Source: Giardia muris
Lineage: Eukaryota > Fornicata > Diplomonadida > Hexamitidae
DNA length: 64,000 nt
Direction: 5' to 3'
NCBI GenBank assembly: GCA_006247105.1
Contig: CM016926.1
Location: 930,001 to 994,000 of the forward strand
Below the pieces are notes generated by a model. It did no database searches. It was given only the letters and a program-made list of their open reading frames with translations, and had not been told where the DNA came from. This document shows, one piece after another, positions 44,487-53,655 of the stretch; within the stretch, counting starts at the first letter, position 1; each line of letters opens with the position of its first letter. The translations under genes were made by a program, and so were the position numbers.

Positions 44487-46019
44487 CTAGGATGAGATGA
44501 AGGCGCGTGGGGCGTTCAAGGAGGCCGTCACGGTCTCCATCAACTCTTGCGGGATGGAGCCAACTAAGAGCTTGAGAGATAGGTTTGGATACGAACCCGA
44601 GAGCTTACACACTCCTAGGCGTTCCTGTGGACAACTTGTGAATATATCCACCGTCTGATCATTATAAAGGAAATAGACTGCACCACCCAAGTCGAAAGAG
44701 ACGGCTGATGAGTATGACACTCGTACGGCACTCACGAGCGTCTTTTGCGCCCCATACATATACACTGTCAAATCGGCATCAGGACTCGGCCGGATCCATG
44801 AGCTTACACGTAAAACGTGTCCGGATGAGTTCCGCAGGCTCCAATACTCGCCAAAAGCTGATAGTAGTGCCACTAGGTCTGACAGGCTTATGAAGGGGAA
44901 GATAATGGCGAACCCAGGGCAAAGTTCCAGTATTACAAGCGTTCTAGTACCCATCCGGACGGATAAGACCTGTTGGACGAGTAATGCTTGAAGGGGTGAG
45001 TGGGCCGCCTCAAGCCCGGCTAAGCAGGCTATGATGACTTCTCCAATATCCTCTGAAAAGGCCCAAGAGTAAAGACTCCCGTCGCCAGTGACACAGAGGA
45101 TGACCGTGTTATGTACGTCGGCCTTAATCGAAACGTGCGAGGTGATCTCCTTCTCGACGCATGTGCTTGTTTCGGCCGGGATGGCTCTAACCTCGGAAAA
45201 GGCACCAAGGACTGGGAGTGCAAAGAGAACAATCCGATGTACTCCCTTTCGTACCCTACACACCCCGACCAGGCGTGCGGGGGCGTCGGGGAGCTCCGCG
45301 ATAGAGAAGGTGACAATGGGTAGATGATTAGAATAGATGCTATGGACTCGGAGCGTGTTATCGGCCGCGACTAGGAGGTATTGCAATGGTTCCCACCTAT
45401 TGAGTGGAGTCGCGACGGGGTCTTCCTCAAGTGCCTTTGTAAGAGAATATGTCTCTACCATATCTGTTTCTGCTGGTCTCAACTCCTCATCCTTCAGCTT
45501 GACGGCCACGAGAATGGCGAACCCGCCACGACAGCTTTGAATCCGCTCGACGCGGAAGCCCATTTGAGTGTCCTTTCGTCCATCCAACAAGAGACGTGGG
45601 CGTAAGGAATGTAGTTCTGCAAGAATTGTATTCATGCTCTTGGTCTGGAATTCCGATCGCTGTTCTTCCGAATGACTCATATGCTCCTCCCCAAGAACGG
45701 TACAGATGAGGCTTTCAGCCAAGTTAGGGGTAAAGATACGCTCTCCCAAGAAGCCTGGGGTTTGTACCCCACGATCGAGAAGGTCTGCGCCACGATACGT
45801 AGTTGTCCCTCGAGCGATATGGTCGTAGGAGCACAACGTATACATATCTCCGATCAAGCCACAAGTGTAGAGAAGCTTATGATTGAAGGGGGCTTGTGCA
45901 AAGATCGCGCGTAGGGGCGTCGTAGTTAGCGTGCTGGGGGCCTCGGCAACGGGCCCGTCCTCTGACTCGTCAAAATCCGCCTCATAACTAACAAAGTCAT
46001 CCTCATAATCGTCGTACAT
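44487..46019 (-). CDS. Hypothetical beta-propeller-like protein with acidic N-terminus, 510 residues
   Basis: The start is ATG after TTAAA, 4 bp from the divergent methyltransferase ATG. The first 25 residues are strikingly acidic/aromatic (MYDDYEDDFVSYEADFDESE), and the rest is beta-rich with repeated strand patterns (YLLVAADNTLRVHSIYSNHL; VILCVTGDGSLYSWAF) suggesting WD40 blades. An acidic YEDDFE-like N-terminus plus WD repeats recalls dynein-2 intermediate chain WDR60, but blade-level similarity is too weak to name it. The stop is 2 bp from the convergent UTP7 stop. Confidence 0.82.
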   Translation of the reverse strand: MYDDYEDDFVSYEADFDESEDGPVAEAPSTLTTTPLRAIFAQAPFNHKLLYTCGLIGDMYTLCSYDHIARGTTTYRGADLLDRGVQTPGFLGERIFTPNLAESLICTVLGEEHMSHSEEQRSEFQTKSMNTILAELHSLRPRLLLDGRKDTQMGFRVERIQSCRGGFAILVAVKLKDEELRPAETDMVETYSLTKALEEDPVATPLNRWEPLQYLLVAADNTLRVHSIYSNHLPIVTFSIAELPDAPARLVGVCRVRKGVHRIVLFALPVLGAFSEVRAIPAETSTCVEKEITSHVSIKADVHNTVILCVTGDGSLYSWAFSEDIGEVIIACLAGLEAAHSPLQALLVQQVLSVRMGTRTLVILELCPGFAIIFPFISLSDLVALLSAFGEYWSLRNSSGHVLRVSSWIRPSPDADLTVYMYGAQKTLVSAVRVSYSSAVSFDLGGAVYFLYNDQTVDIFTSCPQERLGVCKLSGSYPNLSLKLLVGSIPQELMETVTASLNAPRAFISS

Positions 46020-46023
46020 TTTA
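46020..46023. promoter_or_regulatory. 4-bp divergent start region (510-residue gene / methyltransferase)
   Basis: CAT-TTTA-ATG. The closest divergent pair in the window. Confidence 0.55.
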
Positions 46024-47076
46024 ATGCAGGACTCACATGTTATAGCAGACAAGACGCTTCAGGTGTCTCACTCGTGGGACGGTGTCTACCGCCTCCATGG
46101 AAACGGCGTCTACAAGGACCGGCACTGGGTCTGGGCCATTTTCCCCGAGCTATTTCCTTTACCACCAAACGCCAAGAAGACCAGTTCGGTCACCACCTTC
46201 GCCTGTGCATGTGGGAAGACCGTCCTTTTAGAGGAGGCTTACGTCCCAGAAGATGCCGGAACCCCTGGTCATTACGGGTGCCCGAGCTGTGGTTATGTTG
46301 TCCCTTATCATTCCAGTTTTCAACCTCAAGAAGGTATCTCCTCAAGGGGGAAGATTGTAGCATTACAGCAGCCATCAGAGACGGCGTTGTGGTTAGCAGA
46401 CTTAGGTGCAGGGGTTGGAAACCTTTGTTATCCACTCCTTGAGAAATCCAAGAACTTCCGTGTTCTTGCTTCGGATTATTCAGCACAGTCATTAAGCATT
46501 TTAAGGCGTCGTGATCGTTATGACCCTACCCTAATTCGGACCCTTGTACATGACGTCACACGTCCCTTCCCAACCCATGTCGTAGTGCAAGAGGATGGGT
46601 GGTGTGTTGAAGCGCCTGATAAGAGAGGAGAATGTCTTCTGGGTCGTTTCGCTTATGCTACTTATTTCTTTGTCCTTTCGGCCCTCTTCGATATTTCCGC
46701 AATCTCCAACGCCATCACAAACGCACTAACGCTTCTCTCTGACACTGGAGTCCTATTGATTCACGATTATGCAACAGGTGATTATCGTGAAGAGAAGTTC
46801 TCACGTCGTGGCCCTCCAGATGGCGTCTTAGAGCTTCCCCAGGCCGAAGGAAACCTCTTTCTGGCCCGCCGTTACACTCGTATGGGTGAAGAAACCACAG
46901 CAGCATTCTTCAATCCGGAAGGCCTAACATCGCTTTGCGCATCAATAGGAACCGTCATCGAGTGCACAGTCCGAGACCACCAGCGGGAAAATAGAAAGAT
47001 CGGTGCTCGGTGGGCTCAACGGTACGTGACAGTGAAGCTCCGTCATCGAAAAGGCGACGTCCCTAAAGGAAAATGA
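46024..47076 (+). CDS. METTL2/6/8-type tRNA m3C methyltransferase with zinc-ribbon-like insert
   Basis: 350 residues. The family opening is clear (HSWDGVYRLHGNGVYKDRHW then VWAIFPEL). The SAM-binding motif I is LADLGAGVGNLCYPLLEKS. Then come FVLSALFDISAISNAI, LLIHDYATGDYREEKFS and the C-terminal FNPEGLTSL and WAQRYVTVKLRHRK blocks. Relatives methylate C32 in the anticodon loop of certain tRNAs. Between the N-terminal block and motif I lies an insert with CACGK and CPSCGY (four cysteines), resembling a zinc ribbon; I do not know this insert from other members. ATG lies 4 bp from the divergent gene, and the stop overlaps the next start (ATGA). Confidence 0.9.
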   Translation: MQDSHVIADKTLQVSHSWDGVYRLHGNGVYKDRHWVWAIFPELFPLPPNAKKTSSVTTFACACGKTVLLEEAYVPEDAGTPGHYGCPSCGYVVPYHSSFQPQEGISSRGKIVALQQPSETALWLADLGAGVGNLCYPLLEKSKNFRVLASDYSAQSLSILRRRDRYDPTLIRTLVHDVTRPFPTHVVVQEDGWCVEAPDKRGECLLGRFAYATYFFVLSALFDISAISNAITNALTLLSDTGVLLIHDYATGDYREEKFSRRGPPDGVLELPQAEGNLFLARRYTRMGEETTAAFFNPEGLTSLCASIGTVIECTVRDHQRENRKIGARWAQRYVTVKLRHRKGDVPKGK

Positions 47077-49499
47077 ATTGGCCTCATCAGGCCGCCACCT
47101 CCAGGCAGGCAGCCGACGTCCTCTCCTCCACCTCCGAGATATCATATGCCGCAGGCCCGCGGTCGAGCGTTCGGCCCGAGTTCTCAGATCTGGCCCAGTC
47201 TCTCCTCTCGTCCGCCACAAGGAGCGAGCCTCATCGTCAAGCCCTCCTCCGCGAGCTCGAGGCGAACTGCAAGACAGTCAACGGGCTGGTTGACTGCATC
47301 TCTAAGGAGAACCAGACAATGTCCAGGTTTCTAGAACAAACACAACGCACTCTCACGCTTTCAACCTCCGGCCTTGGTGAGCGGCAGCCCAGGCGTGCCT
47401 CCGGGCGCGAGAGTCCTACCCCTCGTGTTGTGCTCCCATCTGTTACCGAGTATCGGGAACCTGATTCCTCTCTCCAGATCAAAACGTCAACTTCTGTACA
47501 AGACGGTCTTCGTAGCCTACATTCTGTGCTTGACCGCCAAGCGAATATCGTCTCACGCATTTCGATGAGTCTCTCCGACATTGCCCAGACCCCAACGCGG
47601 CAACCTGGATATGACACTAGTTCTCTCTTCCTTTCTGGTGCAGCGCTTCAACATGATACTCCTCTTCCCAATCCTTCTCAACCAAGTAGCTTGCGGACGC
47701 AGTATGGTTCCACTGATCGCAGCACTACTCAACCAGACCATGGAAGCCTGCCTAATCAACAAGATGGACCTACCCCACGCCTTAGTGGGAGCAAACGTGC
47801 TGAACCTCTTACAGCTTCTACCGCTCAGGCCAATGCCACACCAGACGGGACATGTATGGTACATCCTAGTACCTCCTTACAAGCGGGTGGAAGACTAAGG
47901 CCCAATCTGCGTTCTTCGCTTCCGGAAGCTGCGTCTCTGACCGTTCCTACAATCGGACATGGGCCTGGTAAGACTGTCACGGCCGAAACGCTTGGCATGA
48001 AGGATGGAGGCGTCGCAATTAAGGACTACGCTTCTCTTTTTACCCCTGAGACCATGGGCCATCATAATGGGATCGTTTTTCTCGACAATCCTCCAGTCAT
48101 GGCACCCTTTGCGTCCGGACTTACAGGACACGAACCGACAGACCTGTATCGCCTCAAACATGAAGTTGATTCCGTACGCCGTTACATGAATATCAACCTA
48201 ACAGCGCGTGATGCGGAGCTTGAGCGCCTCTCGTCAGAGGTTCGATCGTTGAAGAACCGAAGCCGGCCTCAATCTGCAGAGTCAACACACGCTCAGCATG
48301 CGGCACGTCCGATTCGAGAACGTCCAAGAAGTGCTCCATATAAGGCCCAAGATGGTCTCTTCGCCGATACGCACTCGCGTCCGGCTCTTTCCTCCGAGTC
48401 GATCACAGACGGAATTATAACCCCCCAAGGTATAGAGAGCTACTTCTCAACGGAGCCGTCATCAACGCTTGGAGAGTCCGTGTCCGTTATCCAGCTCGAT
48501 CCGCCGCCAGTAGTCGAGCTCATCAAGGAGTATAACACTGGGACCTTCAATGCCCTTAAAGAGGAGCTTCGTCGGACGAAGGAGGAAGCGGATATGGCTC
48601 TTCGCGAGAAGAACGAGGAGATCGCCGCGCTAAGGGAGCGGCTCTTCACAATGTCACGTCTAACGGAGGCGACAAGTCGTCCACACATCTCCTTCAGTCC
48701 TTCTATCACTGTCAGCCAAACTGGACAGGACCCCGAGCTTGGTGCTACGCTTTCTTCCTCGGTCGTGAATACCCTCACATCTGGAGTTCAGCGGGTAACC
48801 TTTGCTGTGGGGACAAAGCGGGATGATGCCTTACAGACTAGTGTGAGTACGATTGGAAGCTCGGCACAGCTCAAAGTATCTAGGGGTCATTCGCCTTACT
48901 TGGAGGGTACGGCATCGGATTCACACGCCAATGTTTCCACTCACACAAGGGCATCTGCCACGTATACGGTATCAGAGGTGGGTGCTAGTGCGACCGAGCC
49001 ATCTCGTCTCAATCTTACTGATCGAATCAATGCTCTTAAAGCGTATTCATCATTCGGTACCGAAGGAGGGCAGAGTTCGGCGGATCATGAAAAGGGAGGG
49101 AATGTTGCGACCCTCGAAGACTTTGAAGCGGATCTTCCCTCTCCCAGTGTTTCGAAGAGTGCGTCTCCTGCACCACCAACTCAATCGATGCCTGCTCTTT
49201 ACGTTACGTCTGCCTTACCACCCGCTATCATCCCGAAGCCATATACCGCCTTACCAGCCTCCAATGGGCATCGTGAGAAGGGTTATTCATCGATTTCAAC
49301 CCCCTCCACGGTCTCGGTCAATGAGATGTATGACACTGGAGATGCACGTGATGATGAGTTCCTCTCATTGGAGCGAGAGGTGCGGATGACACAGTCCCAA
49401 CTTGTGCAGAGTTTAGTGGGAACGCTCCGGTCGTCAGGGCTTGGGAGTACGGCGTCTTCGGACCTCGTCGCCAGCGCCCTCGCAGCCGCGAAGCAGTAG
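47073..49499 (+). CDS. Hypothetical coiled-coil/disordered protein, 808 residues
   Basis: The start overlaps the methyltransferase stop by 4 bp (ATGA), with AAA before the ATG. The sequence is Ser/Thr/Pro-rich and mostly disordered. Helical segments lie near 30-85 (LLRELEANCKTVNGLVDCIS) and a clear coiled coil near 475-520 (ALKEELRRTKEEADMALREK). A short C-terminal helix ends in Ala-rich VASALAAAKQ. No domain recognised. AGTAAA directly follows the TAG. Cytoskeletal association is plausible by composition only. Confidence 0.83.
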   Translation: MNWPHQAATSRQAADVLSSTSEISYAAGPRSSVRPEFSDLAQSLLSSATRSEPHRQALLRELEANCKTVNGLVDCISKENQTMSRFLEQTQRTLTLSTSGLGERQPRRASGRESPTPRVVLPSVTEYREPDSSLQIKTSTSVQDGLRSLHSVLDRQANIVSRISMSLSDIAQTPTRQPGYDTSSLFLSGAALQHDTPLPNPSQPSSLRTQYGSTDRSTTQPDHGSLPNQQDGPTPRLSGSKRAEPLTASTAQANATPDGTCMVHPSTSLQAGGRLRPNLRSSLPEAASLTVPTIGHGPGKTVTAETLGMKDGGVAIKDYASLFTPETMGHHNGIVFLDNPPVMAPFASGLTGHEPTDLYRLKHEVDSVRRYMNINLTARDAELERLSSEVRSLKNRSRPQSAESTHAQHAARPIRERPRSAPYKAQDGLFADTHSRPALSSESITDGIITPQGIESYFSTEPSSTLGESVSVIQLDPPPVVELIKEYNTGTFNALKEELRRTKEEADMALREKNEEIAALRERLFTMSRLTEATSRPHISFSPSITVSQTGQDPELGATLSSSVVNTLTSGVQRVTFAVGTKRDDALQTSVSTIGSSAQLKVSRGHSPYLEGTASDSHANVSTHTRASATYTVSEVGASATEPSRLNLTDRINALKAYSSFGTEGGQSSADHEKGGNVATLEDFEADLPSPSVSKSASPAPPTQSMPALYVTSALPPAIIPKPYTALPASNGHREKGYSSISTPSTVSVNEMYDTGDARDDEFLSLEREVRMTQSQLVQSLVGTLRSSGLGSTASSDLVASALAAAKQ

Positions 49500-49505
49500 A
49501 GTAAA
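49500..49505 (+). promoter_or_regulatory. AGTAAA poly(A) signal of the 808-residue gene
   Basis: AGTAAA begins on the base after the TAG stop. AGTRAA is the known Giardia poly(A) signal. The site is followed by the convergent aldolase gene, so 3' UTRs must be very short. Confidence 0.7.
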
Positions 49506-49557
49506 GGCCGCGGATCTCGACCTCACGCAGTCGCCATTAGATAGGAGCTCTCAATCA

Positions 49558-49563
49558 TTTACT
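49558..49563 (-). promoter_or_regulatory. AGTAAA poly(A) signal overlapping the aldolase stop
   Basis: Reading the minus strand, AAGTAAATG spans the last Lys codon, the TAA and the following bases. The signal therefore includes the stop codon. Confidence 0.68.
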
Positions 49564-50530
49564 TGTACCACTTCTTCGCCTCCTCAAGGCTAACGACCTT
49601 GTAGTCCTTAGCATGGCCGGCAGAGCCGAAGGCCTTGATCTTCGGGATGAGCATCTGGGTGATCGCATCACGGGCGGGGCCAAGGTAATCACGCGGGTCG
49701 AACTTGTCGGGGGTCTCGACGAAAACCTTACGGATCGCTCCGGTCATCGCCATGCGGGAGTCCGAGTCGACGTTGATCTTGCAGACGCCCATCCCGATCG
49801 CCTGGACGATTGACTCGATGGGGACCCCGACGGCATCCGGCATCTTCCCGCCGTACTTGTTGACGAGCTCCTTGACGTCCTTCGGAATCGAGGAGGAGCC
49901 GTGCATGACAAGTGGGACGCCCGTGAGCTTCGAGATCTCGGCGACGCGATCAATCGCGAGGTGGATCTCGCTCTCCGACTTGAACTTGTAAGCTCCATGG
50001 CTCGTCCCAATGGCGACGGCAAGGGCATCGACCTTCGTCAGCTCGACGAAGCGCTTAGCATCCTCGGGGACGGTGAGCTGGACCGTGTTAGCCACATCCT
50101 CCTCAATCCCACCAAGAGTCCCAAGCTCCGCCTCAACACTGACACCACGAGCGTGGGCGTACTCGACGACCTCCTTCGTGATACGAACGTTTTCATCGAA
50201 GGGATGATGAGATGCATCAATCATGACCGAGGAGAAACCGAGGCCAATCGCGGTCTTAACAGACTCGATATTGTCTCCATGGTCGAGGTGGATGCAGATC
50301 GGGAGGTCGGGATGCTTCTCGAGGGCGGCCTCGCAAAGTTTCTTCAAGTAGATGAGATCGGAATACTTCAAAGCACCGCGAGAGCATTGAAGGATGACGG
50401 GGGTCTGGAGCTCCTCGGCGGCCTTCATGATGGCCTGGATCTGCTCCATGTTATTGACGTTGAAGGCCCCAACGCCATACTTGCCCTTCTTGGCTTCGTC
50501 GAGCATCTGCTTCAGGGTGCAAAGAGGCAT
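49559..50530 (-). CDS. FBA: Class II fructose-1,6-bisphosphate aldolase
   Basis: 323 residues, the size known for the Giardia enzyme. It cleaves fructose 1,6-bisphosphate to dihydroxyacetone phosphate and glyceraldehyde 3-phosphate in cytosolic glycolysis. The metal/catalytic motif is HLDHGD with Asp83 and zinc ligand His84. Further ligands lie in GTSHGAYK and PLVMHGSSSIP. The substrate loop is VEAELGTLGGIEED, and the phosphate-binding NVDSDSRMAMTGAIRK is intact. Codon use is strongly biased to G/C-ending codons, as for an abundant protein. ATG context TTTTAGATG is less A-rich than most. An AGTAAA overlaps the TAA stop. No sign of truncation. Confidence 0.98.
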   Translation of the reverse strand: MPLCTLKQMLDEAKKGKYGVGAFNVNNMEQIQAIMKAAEELQTPVILQCSRGALKYSDLIYLKKLCEAALEKHPDLPICIHLDHGDNIESVKTAIGLGFSSVMIDASHHPFDENVRITKEVVEYAHARGVSVEAELGTLGGIEEDVANTVQLTVPEDAKRFVELTKVDALAVAIGTSHGAYKFKSESEIHLAIDRVAEISKLTGVPLVMHGSSSIPKDVKELVNKYGGKMPDAVGVPIESIVQAIGMGVCKINVDSDSRMAMTGAIRKVFVETPDKFDPRDYLGPARDAITQMLIPKIKAFGSAGHAKDYKVVSLEEAKKWYK

Positions 50531-50642
50531 CTAAAATTTTCCGTCCTCACTCTCCTTGTCTACGGCGTTTGCTGGCGTTTACTGCCCCCTCCATTCAGGA
50601 GGGTGGCAAAGTGCGTTCTGGTCCTCGAGAGCCCCAAAATAG

Positions 50643-51347
50643 TTACTCGCCCGTGGATGCTAGTGGTCGTTCGGCTCCCCGCGACGGGGTGTCAAGTGAA
50701 CGAAGGATGAATGCAAGAGGTTCAAGTTCTGGAGGGTCAATGAGCTGGTAGGTCTTAGCGAAGAGGAGGAAGTGGGCAAGACAAGTGTTGAAGACTGTAA
50801 TCAGATCTCGTTCGACTACCACATTGTAATGGCAAAGGAAGATATGAGCATAGACACGAAAGAGGCGTCGGAAGATGTTCTTGACCACCTTCGGGAAGTC
50901 CTTGGGTAAAGGGTTACGAGAGTCCGTTGGAAAGAGAGACTCATCCATGACCTGTGCGCTTACCCACTGATAAAGGAGGGAGATATATTGGGGGGCGGAT
51001 ACCACCGTGGGCTTCTTATAAGTCTTCCCATCCTGCCAGCGATACTTGAAGTTTGGTCCAGCATTCATCTCACGACAAGTCTCACAAGCCTCAGTACAAG
51101 CGTCCTCAATGGCGGTGTAAATAGTCTTGCTTATCTCGTAGAACTCGTGGGTGTTGACCGCGAGCCATTCATTAAGATCCTCGTCGGGTGGGACAACGAC
51201 ACAGTCAAGAAGATCGACACTAATTCTATCTCCGAAGAAGTCGAGTAGAACTTCCGGGGTGAACTCCTCTAGGGGTAAAGCCGGCCCTCCGGGCCCGGTG
51301 GCCTTGACGATCTTGACGGTACGCGTCTTGACGGCGGTGACAGGCAT
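50643..51347 (-). CDS. MOB1: MOB1-family kinase activator
   Basis: 234 residues. The Mob1/phocein fold is clear: DLNEWLAVNTHEFYEISKTI, then the zinc-site Cys cluster CTEACETC (Cys84, 88, 91) followed by MNAGPNFKYRW. Further on are APQYISLLYQWV, LFPTDSRNPLPKDF and the second zinc pair His158 and His163 in VYAHIFLCHY, with five-residue spacing as in human MOB1. MOB1 proteins bind and activate NDR/LATS kinases in mitotic exit, cytokinesis and Hippo-type pathways. One extra Cys in the first cluster is unusual. The start (GGAAATAAATG) follows the aldolase-side gap of 112 bp on the same strand; the next gene's stop is 12 bp upstream. Confidence 0.94.
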   Translation of the reverse strand: MPVTAVKTRTVKIVKATGPGGPALPLEEFTPEVLLDFFGDRISVDLLDCVVVPPDEDLNEWLAVNTHEFYEISKTIYTAIEDACTEACETCREMNAGPNFKYRWQDGKTYKKPTVVSAPQYISLLYQWVSAQVMDESLFPTDSRNPLPKDFPKVVKNIFRRLFRVYAHIFLCHYNVVVERDLITVFNTCLAHFLLFAKTYQLIDPPELEPLAFILRSLDTPSRGAERPLASTGE

Positions 51348-51359
51348 TTATTTCCACGG

Positions 51360-53648
51360 CTATGTATGCTTCTTCTCATCAAAGGAAGGGGTCCTCGGAG
51401 TCCTAGTTCCATGATAACTTTCTCGTGGGTGAGTGGGGTGGCCTTGTGGATTGAACGTCGGAGGGCTTGGGACACTATTCATGACCCTTCCGCTCTGCGT
51501 AATCGAGGTCGTATACGGTTGCGAGAAGGTTTCTCTAGGTGAGCTACCAACCGGTGGAGGAGTTTGAAAGGGGTCGAAGGGAGCCTCATTAAGAAGAGCC
51601 GGAGTGCTTGGACCTATGGAAACTGTACTTTGAGTACTATGTGGTGGTAATGTTGAAGTACTTAGTGTTAGATGAGGGGTCAAAAGGTTATGACCTCCTC
51701 GACGAACCTTAGAACGTGCCCGAATTGTTAGCCTTGAAGGCTTTTCTTTCAAGGATAACCCGATATTCTTCTCTCCTTTTCTCTCTATTATAGCACTACC
51801 ATTCTCGATGAGGTTGTCAGGTGGAAACTTCGTCGACCGCGTAGTCGCAGGACTGGCCTCATACTTGTGTCCAACAGAGCGCCGTTTCGATGGAGTAAGA
51901 GGCTCAATGACACTGCTGATACTATCTCCTCCAATACTCGTCCGATATGGAGAGATTATCGTCTCGTTCTCCTTGGGTTCCACTCCGCTCTCCTTCAGCT
52001 CCTGTCGAGTGATAAACGCCGAGATCCCACTCTCGCTCTTATAAAAGGAGTCAAGGATCGACATGCGTTCCCGATTGCTCTTGACTAGCTCTTCAAGCTC
52101 GTGCTGGTCAATTCTCGAGCTGGTCCGTGCAGATATCGTACTCCGAAGCTCCTGTGGCATTAGTTCTATGAATTGTTGTACACGCGTTGATGCTGGACGG
52201 CTTGGACGAAAGGTGTGACTCTGTCGGTTCTCCTCCGTCCCAAATTGCTTCTCTTTCGCGTTGAGGAGCTGAAGGGTCAAGGCCATCGAATCCTCATGGT
52301 CTGCAACGGTCTCACACGTTATATTCTCATACCTAGCGCAATTCAGGCTTTGTGTCCCCAACATATCCTGGAGATGGCTGTCGCTCCTGGTTGATGCGCC
52401 TCGCCGTCGTCCCAATGGCCCTGCTGGATGCTGCCTTAAACGCTCAGTGATCTTCTCAAGCGTTACTGACTCTCCTGGAGTACCCCAATTGAGATCTTGG
52501 CTACCAATTGATTCAGAGTACACTCCCACCTGCGTCCCCAATCTACTCGCAGAAGAGATGAGGTTTGACTGAACGAGAGAGCGTTTCGAACGTATCGAAC
52601 CGGGTCGAGAGTTAGACCGAGAAGCTGCCCGCGAAAGGGGTTTCAAGGGGGGTGCTCGAGGCCTTTCGGATTGGAGCATAGTGGATATTATCTGTTCCTT
52701 GTTACTAGAATTCAGATCAATAAGTCCTGTTACGTTCTCTAGGTTTGCCGACTCGGGTTTAGTTTTAAGAGTCAAGTCAGACATTTTCTGGATTGAAGAA
52801 GAGGCGGAGGCGAGTTCTGGAGTGTCCAGTAGGGTATCAAGCTCAGGGCGGTCACTAGGGTTCTGCACAAGAAGAGAAGATATAAAGGTGACGAGGGCCT
52901 TTGAAGGACGACCATGTGAAGACTGAAGGGCCAATTGGATACCTTTGTTGGATAGCTCCCGTATCTTATTGGCTACCATCCCTACGGTGTAGGCATCCTT
53001 AATGAGCTTGGTCCCTGTGCAAAGCTCATACCCGATGGCACCCAGTGCCCAGATATCGGATTCTCGCGTCTGTTCCTTGAACTGAAGAACTTCCGGGGCA
53101 TAATATGGAAGAGATGTCGTAAAGGTGCTTGTCAGAATCTTTGTCTTGAAGCGCCGAAGCCTCCCATAATCGGTGACCAAAACCTGTCCATCATACCCAA
53201 TAAGAACATTTGTCGGTTTGAGTTCCCCATGGATGGCATACTCGCCATCATCATACTGAAGGGAATGTAACTCCTTTAAGGCCAGGGCAATTGCCTTCAG
53301 GATCGTCCAAATCGTCTTTTCCGGGATATTCTTCTTAGCATACCGTGTCATAAACCGCTCTAGGTTCTCTTTAGCAAGAAGGTCATGGACAAGATAGAAG
53401 ACTCCGTCCTCCTGCTCGTCGACAAAGACCTTCGTATATCTAATTAGACAGTGGGACGTGTACCCAATGGAGATACTGATGTCGTCTCGCAAGTCCGTCC
53501 TGATGGACTCGTCAAAGGTCCGCAGGTTGAGCTCCTTAGCTATCCCAAGCTCACTGGTAACCTTATTCTTGATGACCCGCGTCTCTCCATACGCCCCTAC
53601 CCCAAGGAGACGCCCAACCTTGTACTCCTCAGTCAGGCATGATCGCAT
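51360..53648 (-). CDS. NEK-like pseudokinase with long disordered tail, 762 residues
   Basis: Start at 53648 behind CATTTTAGAA, 7 bp from a divergent ATG. A longer reading to 53801 would overlap that gene. The kinase domain is residues 5-270: GVGAYGE (16-22) and GIAK with Lys38 are present, but HRD reads HGE (140-142), so the catalytic Asp is Glu, and DFG reads DYG (160-162). LPYYAPE and SDIWALGAIGYELCTGTKL are kept. NEK-type by overall wording (LLVQNPSDRPELDTLL). The C-terminal 490 residues are Ser/Thr/Arg-rich and disordered, with a short helix near 420-500. Probably a scaffold rather than an enzyme. Confidence 0.88.
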   Translation of the reverse strand: MRSCLTEEYKVGRLLGVGAYGETRVIKNKVTSELGIAKELNLRTFDESIRTDLRDDISISIGYTSHCLIRYTKVFVDEQEDGVFYLVHDLLAKENLERFMTRYAKKNIPEKTIWTILKAIALALKELHSLQYDDGEYAIHGELKPTNVLIGYDGQVLVTDYGRLRRFKTKILTSTFTTSLPYYAPEVLQFKEQTRESDIWALGAIGYELCTGTKLIKDAYTVGMVANKIRELSNKGIQLALQSSHGRPSKALVTFISSLLVQNPSDRPELDTLLDTPELASASSSIQKMSDLTLKTKPESANLENVTGLIDLNSSNKEQIISTMLQSERPRAPPLKPLSRAASRSNSRPGSIRSKRSLVQSNLISSASRLGTQVGVYSESIGSQDLNWGTPGESVTLEKITERLRQHPAGPLGRRRGASTRSDSHLQDMLGTQSLNCARYENITCETVADHEDSMALTLQLLNAKEKQFGTEENRQSHTFRPSRPASTRVQQFIELMPQELRSTISARTSSRIDQHELEELVKSNRERMSILDSFYKSESGISAFITRQELKESGVEPKENETIISPYRTSIGGDSISSVIEPLTPSKRRSVGHKYEASPATTRSTKFPPDNLIENGSAIIERKGEKNIGLSLKEKPSRLTIRARSKVRRGGHNLLTPHLTLSTSTLPPHSTQSTVSIGPSTPALLNEAPFDPFQTPPPVGSSPRETFSQPYTTSITQSGRVMNSVPSPPTFNPQGHPTHPRESYHGTRTPRTPSFDEKKHT

Positions 53649-53655
53649 TTCTAAA
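53649..53655. promoter_or_regulatory. 7-bp divergent start region (pseudokinase / PH-like gene)
   Basis: CAT-TTCTAAA-ATG, the inverse of the core at 42853 with one extra base. Confidence 0.55.

Noticed and set aside
44487..46019. Naming the 510-residue protein as dynein-2 intermediate chain WDR60
   Set aside because: Only the acidic N-terminus is suggestive; propeller blades do not match well enough.
50010..50710. Long plus-strand frames opposite aldolase (such as 49901-50710)
   Set aside because: Mirror of a strongly codon-biased real gene; no start context or domain.
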